Of a stretch of DNA of 64,000 nucleotides, positions 48,286 through 58,290 are shown in pieces. Numbering within the stretch: position 1 is the stretch's first letter; each line of letters starts with the position of its first letter. The translations under genes and the position numbers were made by a program. This DNA comes from Pteria penguin. Taxonomy: Eukaryota > Mollusca > Bivalvia > Pterioida > Pteriidae. The notes under the pieces are model-generated. The model was not told the origin of the DNA and ran no database searches. It saw only the letters and a program-made list of their open reading frames with translations. Location: assembly GCA_035048485.1 (NCBI GenBank), contig CM068580.1, forward strand, positions 39,669,585-39,733,584. The letters are read 5' to 3'.

Positions 48286-51200
48286 CTATCAATAAGGAAA
48301 AAAAATGTTGTTACTGTTAGGCCAACATAGTTTATAAATAACAGTCCGCATTTCAACATCATACACAGGTTTTACATGACTGGATAAATTAATTAAATAT
48401 AAAACTTCATCTCCCTACCTACAGTTACAAAAAAATTTATATAAGTTTTAATTTATAATTGTTTTCTTAATTTACATTGACATGATATTTGCATTGATAT
48501 GAAATCGAAAAACTTTGAAACTTCAGTCCAGTTAAGCGGCGTTGCCATGAATCATGCAAATTAACAGCAAATTGGATATTTTTGTATACATTCAGAATAT
48601 ACTTAATAATTCTTTATTGCATATTGTTCTTATGTTATGAATTAGTTTATCAACTATTAATTTTTTACCAACCCTTTGAACAGCATACATTGGGCCATTG
48701 TTTATTCTGTTTTGTAGTTGTTTACATTGCTACACCCTTATTATTCCACTTATATGATAACAGTATAATGTATATGTTTAGTGGGGAGGTAAAGAAAAGT
48801 AACAAGAGAAAGCCATTAACCTTTTGCAGGTACATAGGATTGATTGATTGAAATTTGCATTATGTCATTCAATGATTATTTCGCATATATGGTGACAGCA
48901 CCTGCTTCATGCTTTGCATAGAAATTTATAACTTTGTAAATAACCCACCCGAAGCATTGAGGGATTTTAGTGTCATGCCTACCATAACACTGAATTTTGG
49001 TTTTCATTGCCTCATCTGAAAGACCTGACACTAGTGTACTCGTGGTCAGAGTCAAACCTGGGACCTTACAGTCATGAGCCTAGCACAACATCCACTGAGC
49101 CACATCAACTACAGGTACATGGGAAACCCTTACCACTTGTCCCCTAGATTAAATCTATTGGTATGGTCAAATATACACACTGTTGACCATAACAGAAAGT
49201 CTATGTTTTGTAAAATATTACAAAACTTTAAGTCAAATATAATCTTGAGTCAAGGTCATGACAACTTCGTGTCATGAGTAATGATTATCACATGTTATGC
49301 ATGAAGTATTATGATTATTAGTTAACACCACTGAGTTACAATCCAGATATACTTTTCAAAAAAGTCCTGTATCCTTGACATTTGACTTCAAAAACCTTGA
49401 GGTTCCTCCTTTGGCCATAGGCATCCTTTTTGCATGGTATCATGTCTCTAGGTTGAAAAGGCATCAAGTTACAGCCCAGAAATGTATTACAAAGATTCAA
49501 GCCCTGTAACCTTGAACTTTTACCTTTTGACCAGAAAGACAATAGGAATCCCTCTTTGGTTGTGGGTATCTTATGTGTGAAATATGATTCTAGGTTTTGA
49601 AGGTACCAAATAAAAATCTGGAAATGCTTTTGAAAGAACAAGTCTTGTGACTTTACCTTTGAACCCATATAAATCTGGAATCCTATTTTGATCATGGGTA
49701 TACAATGTTTGAATCATGATTTTAGACATCGAGTTAAGACTGGAAAGGCTTATCAAATAACAATGTCCTAAGAATATGTCCTTTAACATTTTAAACTCCA
49801 AGGAAAAGAGGACTCATGATTTGATCAGGGACATCTTACGTGTAAAACATGATGAAAATATCTTAAAAAGGCATTGAATTACAATTATATGACCTTGACT
49901 TTTGGATATCCAAAACAATCAAGATTATCCTTGGGTTAAGGGTATCTAATGTATGAGATATAAAGACTCTAGGATGAAAAGTTACTGAGTTGTAGTCGGG
50001 AAACAGATGGACAGACATTGTGTAACCAGTATACTCCTTCCCCCTCCTACAACTATGATGGTAGGAGGTGTTATTACTTAATGTAGAACTTACTCATCAG
50101 TCAGTTTCTTTCGTTCAGCAATCTCAATTTTATCTTGAAATTCCTTCCGAATGTCCTCTCTCATTTTTGGAGTGTCTTTTGATATCTCGGCTTCAATTTC
50201 TGCTCTCTTGGCCTGTCTGAGTCCTTCTTCATATTGAACCATATCTTTCTTGACATCAGCTTCTATATCCTGTTTAATTCTTGCTGTGTGATCTGGTATG
50301 GGATCTGTCTTTGCAATATTTCCATTTTCTCTATCTTTGCTGGTTGTCTTTCCACTGTTTGTCACATCATCACAGGTTGATCTATTGTCCTTCCTAAACA
50401 CATAAGTAACAAGTCAAACCATTGTGTAATACTTTGTAGTGCAAGTATAACAAATATTGATTATTGTTTTAAGTCACTCTACGATCATTTCACATATATG
50501 GCCTGATGCATTGCATAGAAATCTTTACATTTGCAATGGACCCTCCCAAAGTAATGAGGGATCTTTTACATGCCACGCCTACCATGACATGGGACCTCAG
50601 TTTTTACTGTCTCATCCGAAATACAGGACACAGGTGCACACATGGCGGAAGTCGAACCTGGGCCTTCCGGTCATGAACCAAGCATAGTATGATAAACATT
50701 ATGTATTACAATATTGTGTTAACTATAGACTTCGGTACTGGAGTACACATGCCCCTATGCCTAACATGAAATTTGCATCACTGTTTGAAATGATGACACA
50801 TTAGGTTCAAACTGACATATTATACTTTCTCTTTATGTTAAGGTGTAGTGGTTAAATGGATAGCTTTGATGGGGATCATTCCGTGCAACAGTATGTTTCA
50901 GTGTTTGAAAACCTCCTAATTCTGTGTTGTAATATGACTGAAAAAAACTTTGGAAATGATATTAAACCCCAATCAACCAACCAAGCCACCATCTCTACAT
51001 ATTTCCTAACAAGCACGTGTTGCTGTGTAAATTGATTAAAATTGCAAAATGTTTTTGCAGTTGCTACATATTTTATATGAAAAGAATCAAACCTGGTATA
51101 TTTTAAGGATTTTCAGAAAAAGATATGATGTGAGTATTTGTAAATCAAAATGGTTGCAATAATATCAAAGTTTCCTCCAGTCATTTATGAAGTAATTTTG

Positions 51201-54200
51201 TTGAAACTTTACAAGAATGATCTACTCATGTTACCAGATGAATATAATGAATTATGGTTATCCTTATGGTCAATCTCTTAAATGCATCATCACTTTTAAC
51301 ATTTTCAAGGCCAGTGTTTGGTGGTAGAAGAATACATATACATAGTATTATCTTTGGTGACTATTCATTACAACGTACTAGTGAACTGGCAGACCTCCCT
51401 AGAAACTAATCAGAATTTAAAATTCAGATTAAATACAGATGAGAAGTTCAAGATAGTTCCAACATAATGGTTATGAGGCATGTTAACTGATGATGCTGAC
51501 ACTAAATATTTGGGTCAGTTAAGTTACTTTAAACACACATAACCGGGCTTTTTTTCTTTTCTTCATTATTTCACCAGTATTACAAATATTGAATTTTGTG
51601 TGGGTGTGACAAAAGACACCCAGAGGAACTAATCATGCAAATAAAGAAGTGCAAATTTTGCCACACAAATACAGTCATAAGAAATTAAAGCAATTAATCT
51701 TTTCTAAGATTTCTTTCTTTAAAGGCTTGTCAACAGATATTCTTCACAATTGCTTTCATCAAAAGGATTTAAAAATGTATACATGCCACTATAACTTAGA
51801 ATTTTATGTTAGTTAAAAATTCTAAATTAAATTTTCACATTTTATTATAAAAATTCTCATTTACAATGCGTGTATTAAATCAAATACTCTTCATATCAAG
51901 AACAAGAAGTTCCAGTGTATTTATATCATTCACCTGGAAAAATCTCCCTTCCTTTAATGATTTTAGAAAATTGAATTTCTTTTATTCATTTTTGCATTCT
52001 TATTCTTTACCAGACATAAAAATCATAAACTTTCATTTAAAAATGAAACAAGAACTTCTTCAGTTGTTCTTTTAGATTGCTCTGATACATTTGATTTGTT
52101 GATCTATGCATAATGCAACCAGGCTGAAGAAATTTGTCAAAGGTATATACCCTCTGGAGTTTATGTCCCTCTGCCCTACTTCCATCCCTTGACAGATCTG
52201 GTTCATAAATATAAACACTTGTAGGAGACTTTGAGTATTTCATTTTTAACAAGTTTCATCAAAATCCTCACAGTTGTTCTGAAAGAGATTGAAATGTGAA
52301 AATAGATAAACAACAGACACATGGCTATAACAATATACTTTGGTGCAGGTGATCAGCTAAAATGCTAGGATTTCATTTTTTTTTCATTACGTTTCTAGGA
52401 CAATATTACAAAAACTGATAGAACAAATAGATCTCTTAATGGTGGAATACTATTAACAGTATGGAATTCTGTATTAAGCTAGTATTAATTCTGATGCAGT
52501 TGCCCAGAAGGTAAAAATTTCCAGAAAAAAATATTTCTAAGGGTTGTCTTACTTACGCAAATATTAAATATTGGGGGAATTGATTGTGAAAATCAAAAAC
52601 ATAACTCAAATTTCTGGTAAGAATTACTTAATGCATATATCAGAAGCTCCTAAATATTTGTCTAAAATATACATGTATTAATAAAGTTACTTTACCTTAA
52701 CAGGGGTAATAATATTTCTACAAATTTAAACAGAACAATAGATGATTAATCATTGTTTTATGTCACTCCACGATTATTTCACATATATGGTGATGGCATC
52801 TGCCTGATGCATTGCACACAAATTAAGACCTTTGCAACAGACCCACCCGAAGCAGTGAGGGATCTTTTATGTGCCACTAGGCCACACCGGCTTCAAATAG
52901 ATGTACATAAGTCTTACTAAACGTATGTTATATGTAGATGATTTTACTTTAAGCCTTGACAATTTATTTAACATACCCCAAACATGATTCTTTACTAGGT
53001 TCTCTGAGTGTCTGGTTGAAGCAACTGACATTTCCAGGCTTGAATAATACACTGCTTGCTTGATGTGAACACCTGTATAAAAAAAGACAAGAAGTGAAAC
53101 AAGCAAACCTAAATCCTTTGGGGAAAAAAGGAGAAAACGATAGACCTAATGGATGCTACCCAAAACTTATCTTTATTATGCCATAACATAGTCTATTATG
53201 TAACTTTATGGGAAAAAAATGCAAATTTAATAAGAGAATAGCATTTACATAAATAATTAAGACTTCTGAATAAGAGTCCTCCAGATTTAGAAGGATCTTG
53301 ACTTTTTTAACATCTGATCTAGTCCTAAATTAGGTATGAGTCAAGGTAAATGGCTTGTCCTAGGTCAAGGTTAATGGATAATCCTAGGTCAAGCAGGAGT
53401 CAAACCTCAAGATTAATTGATAGTCCTAGGCTAGAAATGGGTCATTGTTAGTTGATAGTCCTAGGTCAGGCACGAGTCAAAATTAACAAATAAAGTCTAT
53501 TCATAAGTGAATTGTAACAAAATACATTCAAAATTGCTGGTTTTCAAAATTGCTGGTTACCCTCATACATAATTGATTAATTATCATGCCATTGCATGTG
53601 TAGAATACATTCTAATATGATATCAACTACCTTAATTTGTACAATAACTACAATGAATTGCTTAATTCCAATTTACGAATATAATACATATCAGGATCTG
53701 ATGTTTACAATACATGTCATAATGTGTTTCATGTACAATAAAACTTGAACTTTTCTGATAAATTACATAGAAACATACTCCCAGTTTATGAATATATACA
53801 CTGAATAATACTGTTTATTTTTCTGTACCAATGAGTATTCAGTGCAAGAATTTCATTTAAAACTAAACAGTACCTTGTCCCTTGATGATAGTTAGGAGTG
53901 GTGTAACAGGAACAGAAATGCTGGACTCCTCCACTGATATTGAATTTAATTGTTTTATTCTTGGCTACCTGCAGAGAATTTCCAGCAGACACAGGCTGGA
54001 AATACTGATATTTGGACACACAATCCTCTCTGCTCTGGCCATGTGTCCTTTGTGCATCTCTCTAAAGGTAAAACAAAATGTGGAATTTTTTTTCAAATAC
54101 ATATCTTTTAATGTTTAATATTTCTAATATAAAGAAGTATTCTCTTAAAAAATCAAATGATAACAACTTTAATATAATCAACAGAAATATTTCATACATT

Positions 54201-56248
54201 TGTGTTTTGATGCACATTTTACTTGGAGGAATATGTGCATACTGTTCATAAGCATAACTTTAATTCAAGAAGATTAATTCAGACGACAAAGAGTTTTTAA
54301 TCTGAATGATTATTTTGTCACAAAGGGTCATTATACTGTAAATTTTATAACTTAATCCTAGTCTTTATTGTCTTGCAGATAAAATTGAGAAAAAAAACCC
54401 CAGAATTTTTTAAGACATTGCAAAAATTGACTACTTACTAATGTGTCTTTGAGTTGTTTTCTGTAAGAATCGGCGATCTCCTCCTCACTCTTATATCTAT
54501 AAAACAAACCTACAAAAGAAAAAAATAATTTATAAATTTCAGATGGGATCTGTTACTCTGACAGATTTTCATTACTGAATCATCATCAATCATGATACTT
54601 CACACATTGGATACCCATTACCACAGGTAGATACTTAGTGTCCTGGAGTTAAAGGTGAAGGTCAGAATTCTGCCGTTGTAGGGTGTATTTGTCCAGTTAG
54701 GACAGTTCTACCTTATTTACTTCCTATGTAATTTGCAATTTTTTTCCCTGAGACTGGTTATCTGATACAATCACTGTTTCTTAATGTAATATGTGATGGA
54801 TATCATTTAAATATATGATGGAAAGCTTGTATTTTTTGTGAATGAGGTGCTCGACTTGTTCCCAAAATGTCTTGGGTTTGACTCCCGCCATGGCGTCCTG
54901 TCTTTCAGATTAGACAGTAAAACTAAGATCCACTGTCATAGTGGGCGTGGCATGTAAAAGATCCCTCACTTCTTCGGGTTGGTCCATTGCATAGGTATAA
55001 ATTTCTATGTAATGCATCAGGCAGATGCTGTCATCATATTTGCGAAGTAATCATGGAGTGATGTAAAACAATAATCAACCCTTCAATAAATACATGATGG
55101 AAGATAATAAAACAATACAAAGAATAATACTTAATATGTACTTAAATATATATTAACTTGTACACCTGCATATTTTAATTCTAATGACCACTAAAGGTAA
55201 TTTATAAGCTCTTTGGTCATTTGATTTGGTTACAATGCCACATTTATCCAATGATCTGGATTCCAATCCCAGGGCTGCCATATTTTGTTTTTTGCAAAAC
55301 TATTTACAATTTTTTAGTAATTTATCCTCCAAAGGGAAGTCGTTTCTAATAGATAAATAAAGTTACACTCAAATTACAATAAATTATCTTAATATGCTCA
55401 CATTATTTACAAATTTTTCGATTTAAACATAGTGATTTTTCTTATTTCATTTCGTACAGAAAAAGAATTTAACAAACTTGAAACGCATTTTAGTAAAAAG
55501 TTTTATACAACATTCAAATCTAAATGCGTTTTATTATAATCTGTTCATACAGAGTTTATAATTATTTTTTTTTGCTCCATGGGAAGAAGTGAATTACATG
55601 CAGAGTTTATGTCTGTTAGGTCACTTACACTATAATTTTATCAGTACAGAGGTACTGAAGTAAGATATTGTGCCAACAGTGTGTTCACCCAAGAGGAAGT
55701 AATGTACTGTAGGATTTCTGATCTGTTTAGGCGCTATGTTCATACAAGAGGAAGTAATGTACTATAGGATTTCAGATTTGTTTAGGCGCTATGTTCATAA
55801 AAGAGGAAGTAATGTACATCATACTGGGAGACCTAAAATCTTTTTAGACAATACATAACCGCCACAATCACAGAGCCCTGATACAACCTTGAAATTGATA
55901 CTGTTAATCTTATCGGGGAAACAGTATCAAGTTCAAGGTTGTATCAGTACATAATTTAAATCATGATATTGTAATTTTAAATATAAATTCGGTCAATGAA
56001 CTATAATGTTATTAGTTCTCACTTTTTGTACTCATTATTTGTAAACGGTGCAGCTGCAGTGCACCACTGACACCGTGACTATGTACATGACAGTACTATT
56101 TCTGTGACTGTGGGTATATTCATGAGTATGTCTCATTGTCTGTTAGTGAGTATTACTCTGTAAATCGACTGGAGTGACATTTTCGCTGAGATATGAACAT
56201 AACGATGATAAATCACATATCTACTTACTCATTATTGTTTATCACCAT
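37767..56248 (-). CDS. Giant coiled-coil protein with three internal repeat arrays
   Basis: This is the overall model on the minus strand: exons 56248-56229, 54496-54439, 54061-53874, 53072-52977, about 52217-52056 (least sure), 50393-50094 and 48285-37767. Joined phases agree and give about 3,780 residues. The N-terminus begins 'MVINNNEYKSEEEIADSY', then a Cys/Ser-rich stretch, then nearly 2,500 residues of Glu/Lys/Arg-rich coiled coil, then 'MKYLKTSK' units, proline-rich units and a basic tail ending 'LGKIGPK'. Low-complexity coiled coils of this kind will hit trichohyalin, plectin, golgin or centrosomal proteins in searches without real homology. I do not recognise the family. It could be a cytoskeletal or centrosomal scaffold, which is inference from composition only. 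Confidence 0.75.
38775..39740 (-). repeat. Ten tandem 99-bp units coding a 33-residue proline-rich repeat
   Basis: The unit is Q-P-L-S-D-E-Y-V-D-S-D/E-G-N-P-V-D-P-Q-M-M-M-A-G-Y-G followed by four or five P and G-M/K-K. Copies are nearly identical in DNA, with 96-bp variants where one proline is missing; the last copy is degenerate. The opposite strand is also open here because of the periodicity. Confidence 0.95.
40370..41205 (-). repeat. Seven ~37-residue 'MKYLKTSK' coding repeats
   Basis: Units follow M-K-Y-L-K-T-S-K-x-N-V-P-C-T, then a K-M-E-T/S-D block and a final 'EQKKDT'. Some have an extra 'YGISADR' spacer, so lengths vary from about 35 to 50 residues. Divergence is greater than in the proline repeat but the core is well kept. 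Confidence 0.92.
42940..45260 (-). repeat. ~13 coding repeats of a 45-residue coiled-coil unit
   Basis: Each unit holds R-E-K-M-E-K-x-L-K-Q, then E-E-L-E-E-E-E-K, then 'R-K-x-L-E-x-K-x-S-E-N-x-R-K-M' and 'x-x-M-K-E-K-E'. The ~135-bp period shows in the DNA as recurring 'ttttccatttt' and 'cttcctc' motifs on the plus strand. One interruption with 'SDQTDLKSQKTSPETENE' lies near 44,300-44,400. Confidence 0.88.
48286..50093. other. Intron of the coiled-coil gene with SINE and decayed repeats
   Basis: It holds a SINE (48,866-49,112) and, from about 49,230 to 50,040, a degenerate repeat. That repeat has 'ggtatctnatgtgtgaaatatga' and 'gtgaccttgactttt' units of roughly 130 bp. No additional exon was seen. 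Confidence 0.55.
48866..49112 (-). mobile_element. tRNA-derived SINE, minus orientation
   Basis: It has the same body as the element at 337-606 in reverse: 'cgcatatatggtgacagcacctgc', 'gcattgagggattttag' and a head with 'gagtcaaacctgggacc'. The order and orientation show insertion on the minus strand. Confidence 0.75.
50094..50393 (-). CDS. Coiled-coil gene, penultimate exon
   Basis: This 300-base exon has a GTAAGT donor and joins the giant exon as GA|G. The acceptor 'atgtgtttag' is rather weak in pyrimidines. It encodes a polar linker and then 'KQDIEADVKKDMVQYEEGL' and 'MREDIRKEFQDKIEIAERKK', the start of the coiled coil. Confidence 0.85.
50457..50690 (-). mobile_element. tRNA-derived SINE, minus orientation
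   Basis: The body 'tcatttcacatatatgg...gtaatgagggatcttttac...catgacatgggacc' ends with the inverted T-box 'gtcgaacctggg'. It is the same family as at 337-606. Confidence 0.7.
50842..50995 (+). mobile_element. SINE of a second type ('ccaatcaaccaacca' tail)
   Basis: It starts 'gtgtagtggttaaatgg' (a tRNA D-arm-like A box), lacks a clear T box, and ends with 'aaaccccaatcaaccaacca'. Its tail matches the intact element at 58,019-58,187. It is diverged, with no target duplication found. Confidence 0.6.
51000..52055. other. Intron DNA, nothing recognised
   Basis: AT-rich sequence without clear repeats or exons. A missed small exon of the coiled-coil gene cannot be excluded, because the junction between the exons at 50,094 and ~52,056 is the weakest in that model. 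Confidence 0.4.
52056..52217 (-). CDS. Coiled-coil gene, tentative exon
   Basis: The frame 'VYIYEPDLSRDGSRAEGHKL' ... 'STNQMYQSNLKEQLKK' looks like protein and joins both neighbours in phase if the acceptor is 'tctcctacaag' and the donor GTTCTT. Both sites are weak. A better acceptor (CAATCTCTTTCAG near 52,285) would put stop codons in all frames, which would make this a 5' exon starting at an ATG near 52,243. Borders are therefore provisional. Confidence 0.45.
52750..52893 (-). mobile_element. SINE with internal deletion, minus orientation
   Basis: The body 'cacatatatggtgatggcatctgcctgatgc...gcagtgagggatcttttatgtgcc' is joined directly to 'aggccacaccggctt', the inverted start of the tRNA-like head. 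The middle is missing. Confidence 0.7.
52977..53072 (-). CDS. Coiled-coil gene, exon 4
   Basis: The acceptor 'cttttttttatacag' type is good and the donor GTATGT is good. It has 1 + 93 + 2 bases and fits both neighbours. The peptide 'CSHQASSVLFKPGNVSCFN' then 'QTLREPSKESCL' is Cys/Ser-rich. Another frame is also open, so the frame rests on phase agreement. Confidence 0.65.
53335..53490. repeat. ~50-bp degenerate tandem repeat ('agtcctaggtcaagg')
   Basis: About four units carry 'gagtcaa..ttaatngatagtcctaggtcag'. It lies in an intron of the coiled-coil gene. Confidence 0.65.
53874..54061 (-). CDS. Coiled-coil gene, exon 3
   Basis: The 188-base exon runs from a 'ttacctttag' acceptor to a GTACTG donor, phase 0 in and 2 out. 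It reads 'RDAQRTHGQSREDCVSKYQY', 'FQPVSAGNSLQVAKNKT' and 'FNISGGVQHFCSCYTTPNYH'. An inner GT at 53,968 (CAG|GTAGCC) could be an alternative donor, but using it breaks the frame of the next exon. Confidence 0.7.
54439..54496 (-). CDS. Coiled-coil gene, exon 2
   Basis: A 58-base exon lies between 'ttgttttatag' and GTAAGT. It completes the GA|A codon of exon 1 and reads 'YKSEEEIADSYRKQLKDTL', a short amphipathic, charged helix. Confidence 0.78.
54838..55078 (+). mobile_element. tRNA-derived SINE, plus orientation
   Basis: The T-box-like 'gggtttgactcccgcc' is followed by 'agtgggcgtggcatgtaaaag', 'atccctcacttcttcgggttgg' and the tail 'ggagtgatgtaaaacaataa'. It is clearly the same family as 337-606; the 5' part of the tRNA head is truncated. 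Confidence 0.75.
55640..55830. repeat. 55-bp tandem repeat related to the distal satellite
   Basis: 'aagaggaagtaatgtac' starts at 55,691, 55,746 and 55,801, with 'gatctgtttaggcgctatgttca' between. Just before it, 'tgaagtaagatattgtg' is the same as part of the 66/68-bp satellite. Confidence 0.75.
55878..55947. ncRNA. 28-bp stem, 14-base loop hairpin (possible small-RNA precursor)
   Basis: The arms 55,878-55,905 and 55,920-55,947 are inverted with one mismatch; the loop is 55,906-55,919. Size and stem length are those of an animal pre-miRNA-like hairpin. The near-perfect pairing also fits a small fold-back element. I do not recognise a known miRNA seed. It lies in intron 1 of the coiled-coil gene. 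Confidence 0.4.
56229..56248 (-). CDS. Coiled-coil gene, first coding exon (start codon)
   Basis: 'AGAATGG' gives a good start context. MVINNN plus two bases ends at a strong GTAAGTAG donor and joins exon 2 as GA|A. The exon continues upstream as 5' UTR; a longer upstream ATG frame near 56,340 (28 codons, then TAG) would be an upstream ORF. Confidence 0.65.
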
Positions 56249-56369
56249 TCTTCTAAGAAATCTTATGCAAGTATAAGTCGCGCAACACTCGCAACTCGAT
56301 GTATTCATGATTTATACATGTATCCACATCCGTAGACATTGTTACTCTACTGCAGTAAACATCACGATG

Positions 56370-56450
56370 ACGTTTGATTATGACGTCACATTAGTGATAT
56401 ACAGCGCCGCCACTTCCGGAATGCCAGGTTACATCCCCTGGGGGCAGTTC
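56370..56450 (-). promoter_or_regulatory. Candidate promoter of the coiled-coil gene
   Basis: A locally GC-richer stretch holds tgacgtca (CRE type, near 56,379-56,386) and, on the minus strand, ccggaagtggcggcgctg (an ETS site and GGCGGC core, near 56,402-56,420). It lies about 130-200 bp upstream of the proposed start codon. It is inferred from motifs and position. Confidence 0.5.
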
Positions 56451-56628
56451 GAAATTTTACCGCTGGTTAATCTAACCAATGGTTATATTTCATCTGATTA
56501 TATTTTTTAAATGAAAAGTCTTAAAGTCACAGTCTGTATACTGATTTAAAGCACAAGGAATCTGCATGGAATTTTTTTACAAACATCTCATAAATTTAGA
56601 TAATTGTTCCTCAAAATATAACCATTGG

Positions 56629-56780
56629 CAGTGGCGGATTTAGAGCCCTGCCCCTCCCCCTCCCTCTCGCCACATATTTACAAGTAAAAATCTATATTTG
56701 GCACCAAAAATGACAGAGTAGTTTGGTTAATACACATGTTGGTCCCCCCTTTTCGGAAATCGTGAATTCGCCCCTGACTG
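56629..56780. mobile_element. Small MITE ('cagtggcggattt...cgcccctgactg')
   Basis: The terminal sequences cagtggcggatttagagccc and ggggcgaattcacg (inverted) match across a 152-bp element of the common 'cagtggcggat' type. No clear target duplication was found. Confidence 0.6.
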
Positions 56781-56883
56781 GTTAGCATAAACAGTGGTTA
56801 AATGTTTCGAACAACAGGCCCCTGGTTGTTATGCTACCGTAGAGTTATTTTTTTGCTACTCAAGTTTAAAAAAAAATTGATAA

Positions 56884-56928
56884 CAACCCCCACCCCCCCC
56901 CCCCCCACCCCCCAAGGAGAGATATAAC
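56884..56928. repeat. Poly(C)/poly(A) low-complexity tract
   Basis: A run of C broken by single A bases (acccccaccc... to 56,914) follows an A-rich stretch. It is a likely assembly-error or slippage site. Confidence 0.8.
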
Positions 56929-57119
56929 AAAAAGAAGAAAAAATCAAAACGAAATACAAAAACAAAAACAAAACTCACAACTAAAAACTTATCACTTGGC
57001 AAACTTAACAAAACACTGAGTGTGATTTTTTAACACCTCTAATTAGTCTGTTCTCTCTCCTCTCCCATTCACGTATTGCAATATATACAATGGGACATTC
57101 TCTAGATCTGTCTGTGTAA

Positions 57120-58290
57120 TTCTCTCTATAGATGATGAAGAACTTAGACATCATGAGACAGATCAGTTATTGATGCTCTGTGATATGATGACAGAGAGAC
57201 TGTGTGAATTTTAATATTTCTTCGTCTATTGGTATTCTACTCACATTGTAGGAGGTGACATACACAGATATTTAGATCTCGTGAGATACTGACGCTCGTC
57301 ATACAGAGATGGAAGTCAATAATATCGCAAGGCATTGGAATTTTTTGTTACAAGACAATTTAAATTAGTTATATAAAAAAGATAACTATATCCCTTAAAC
57401 CTTTCATATGCTGTTTCAGTGGAGGATGTTTTCAACAATTATTTAGTCATATGGTGACATGGAACTTTCTAGAGCGGAAGAAAACCAATTTCTTAAACAT
57501 AATGTAGCAATTTGGATTCGAACCATGATTGTCTGCACCGCAAACAAATCGCTCAGTCAGAACGCCATACCAGTTCCACCCTTAGAACGGAGGGATATAC
57601 TATTGTGAGACTGTATATCTAAATAGAGGGAAGAGGGAAGGAAATTGATGTTATTGTTAGCCATTGCATTTATATTACTATTCTGCTCATATTACAGTAA
57701 GTAATATAATGTAACATGTAGTTTCTGTTAGCTATTGACAATTTGACACTCTGATCATAAGTAAAATATTATGATAATAACGACATGTTTCTTTATTGGC
57801 ATACAAAAGAAACGTTTTCTTTTCTGCTGAAACACTGACACTATTTATTTAAGACACGATATCAGATTCCTTAATGACATCGTATTGATACACACGGGAT
57901 AAGTAAGATATTGTGAAAAAAAACAAGTTCTGTTTCCTTGTTGGCATTGTCCACATTGGAAGAAGTCAGATACTGTGTGAAGATCTGGTCAGTCAATATC
58001 GAAACACACTTCACACAGGGGCAGGCGTGGTGTAGTGGTTAAGCGCTTGGCTTGCGGCGCCGACGATCTGGGTTCGATTCCCGGGTTGCGCCACTATGTT
58101 TAAGAGGTTGGTAACCTCCTGCTTCCATGTCGCGATATAACTGAAATATTGTTGAAAGCGACGTAAAACACCAATCAACCAACCAACCACACTTCACACA
58201 GAAGAAAGTAAAATGTAAAGATATTCTTGTGAGACATCGTTTAGTTATTAATTAACACTCGGACTCCGTCCACAAAGGAAGAAGTGAGAT
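57120..58290. repeat. Degenerate satellite border
   Basis: Scattered, diverged pieces of the 66/68-bp unit occur in the array's orientation: 'agtaagatattgtg' near 57,904, 'gaagtcagatactgtgtg' near 57,963, and 'catcgtttagttatta' near 58,237. A degenerate minus-strand tRNA-like head (inverted 'ggttcgaatcc') is at about 57,505-57,575. The intact SINE at 58,019 splits this border. Confidence 0.6.
58019..58187 (+). mobile_element. Recent tRNA-derived SINE with 14-bp target duplication
   Basis: The duplication cacacttcacacag lies at 58,005-58,018 and 58,188-58,201. The tRNA-like head (58,024-58,092) folds well: acceptor stem GGCGTGG/TTGCGCC with GU pairs, anticodon stem TTGGC/GCCGA with loop TTGCGGC, T stem CTGGG/CCCGG. 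The tail is 'gcgacgtaaaacaccaatcaaccaacca'. The head could pass a tRNA scan, but context shows a SINE. Confidence 0.92.

Noticed and set aside
48286..48362. N-terminal extension of the giant ORF, with a hydrophobic 'FFFLID' stretch that could look like a membrane segment
   Set aside because: It is the polypyrimidine tract and upstream intron read in frame. Splicing to the exon at 50,094 rebuilds a GAG codon.
58024..58092. Functional tRNA gene (loop suggests anticodon GCG)
   Set aside because: The cloverleaf is good, but it is the head of a 169-bp SINE with a target duplication and the family tail.
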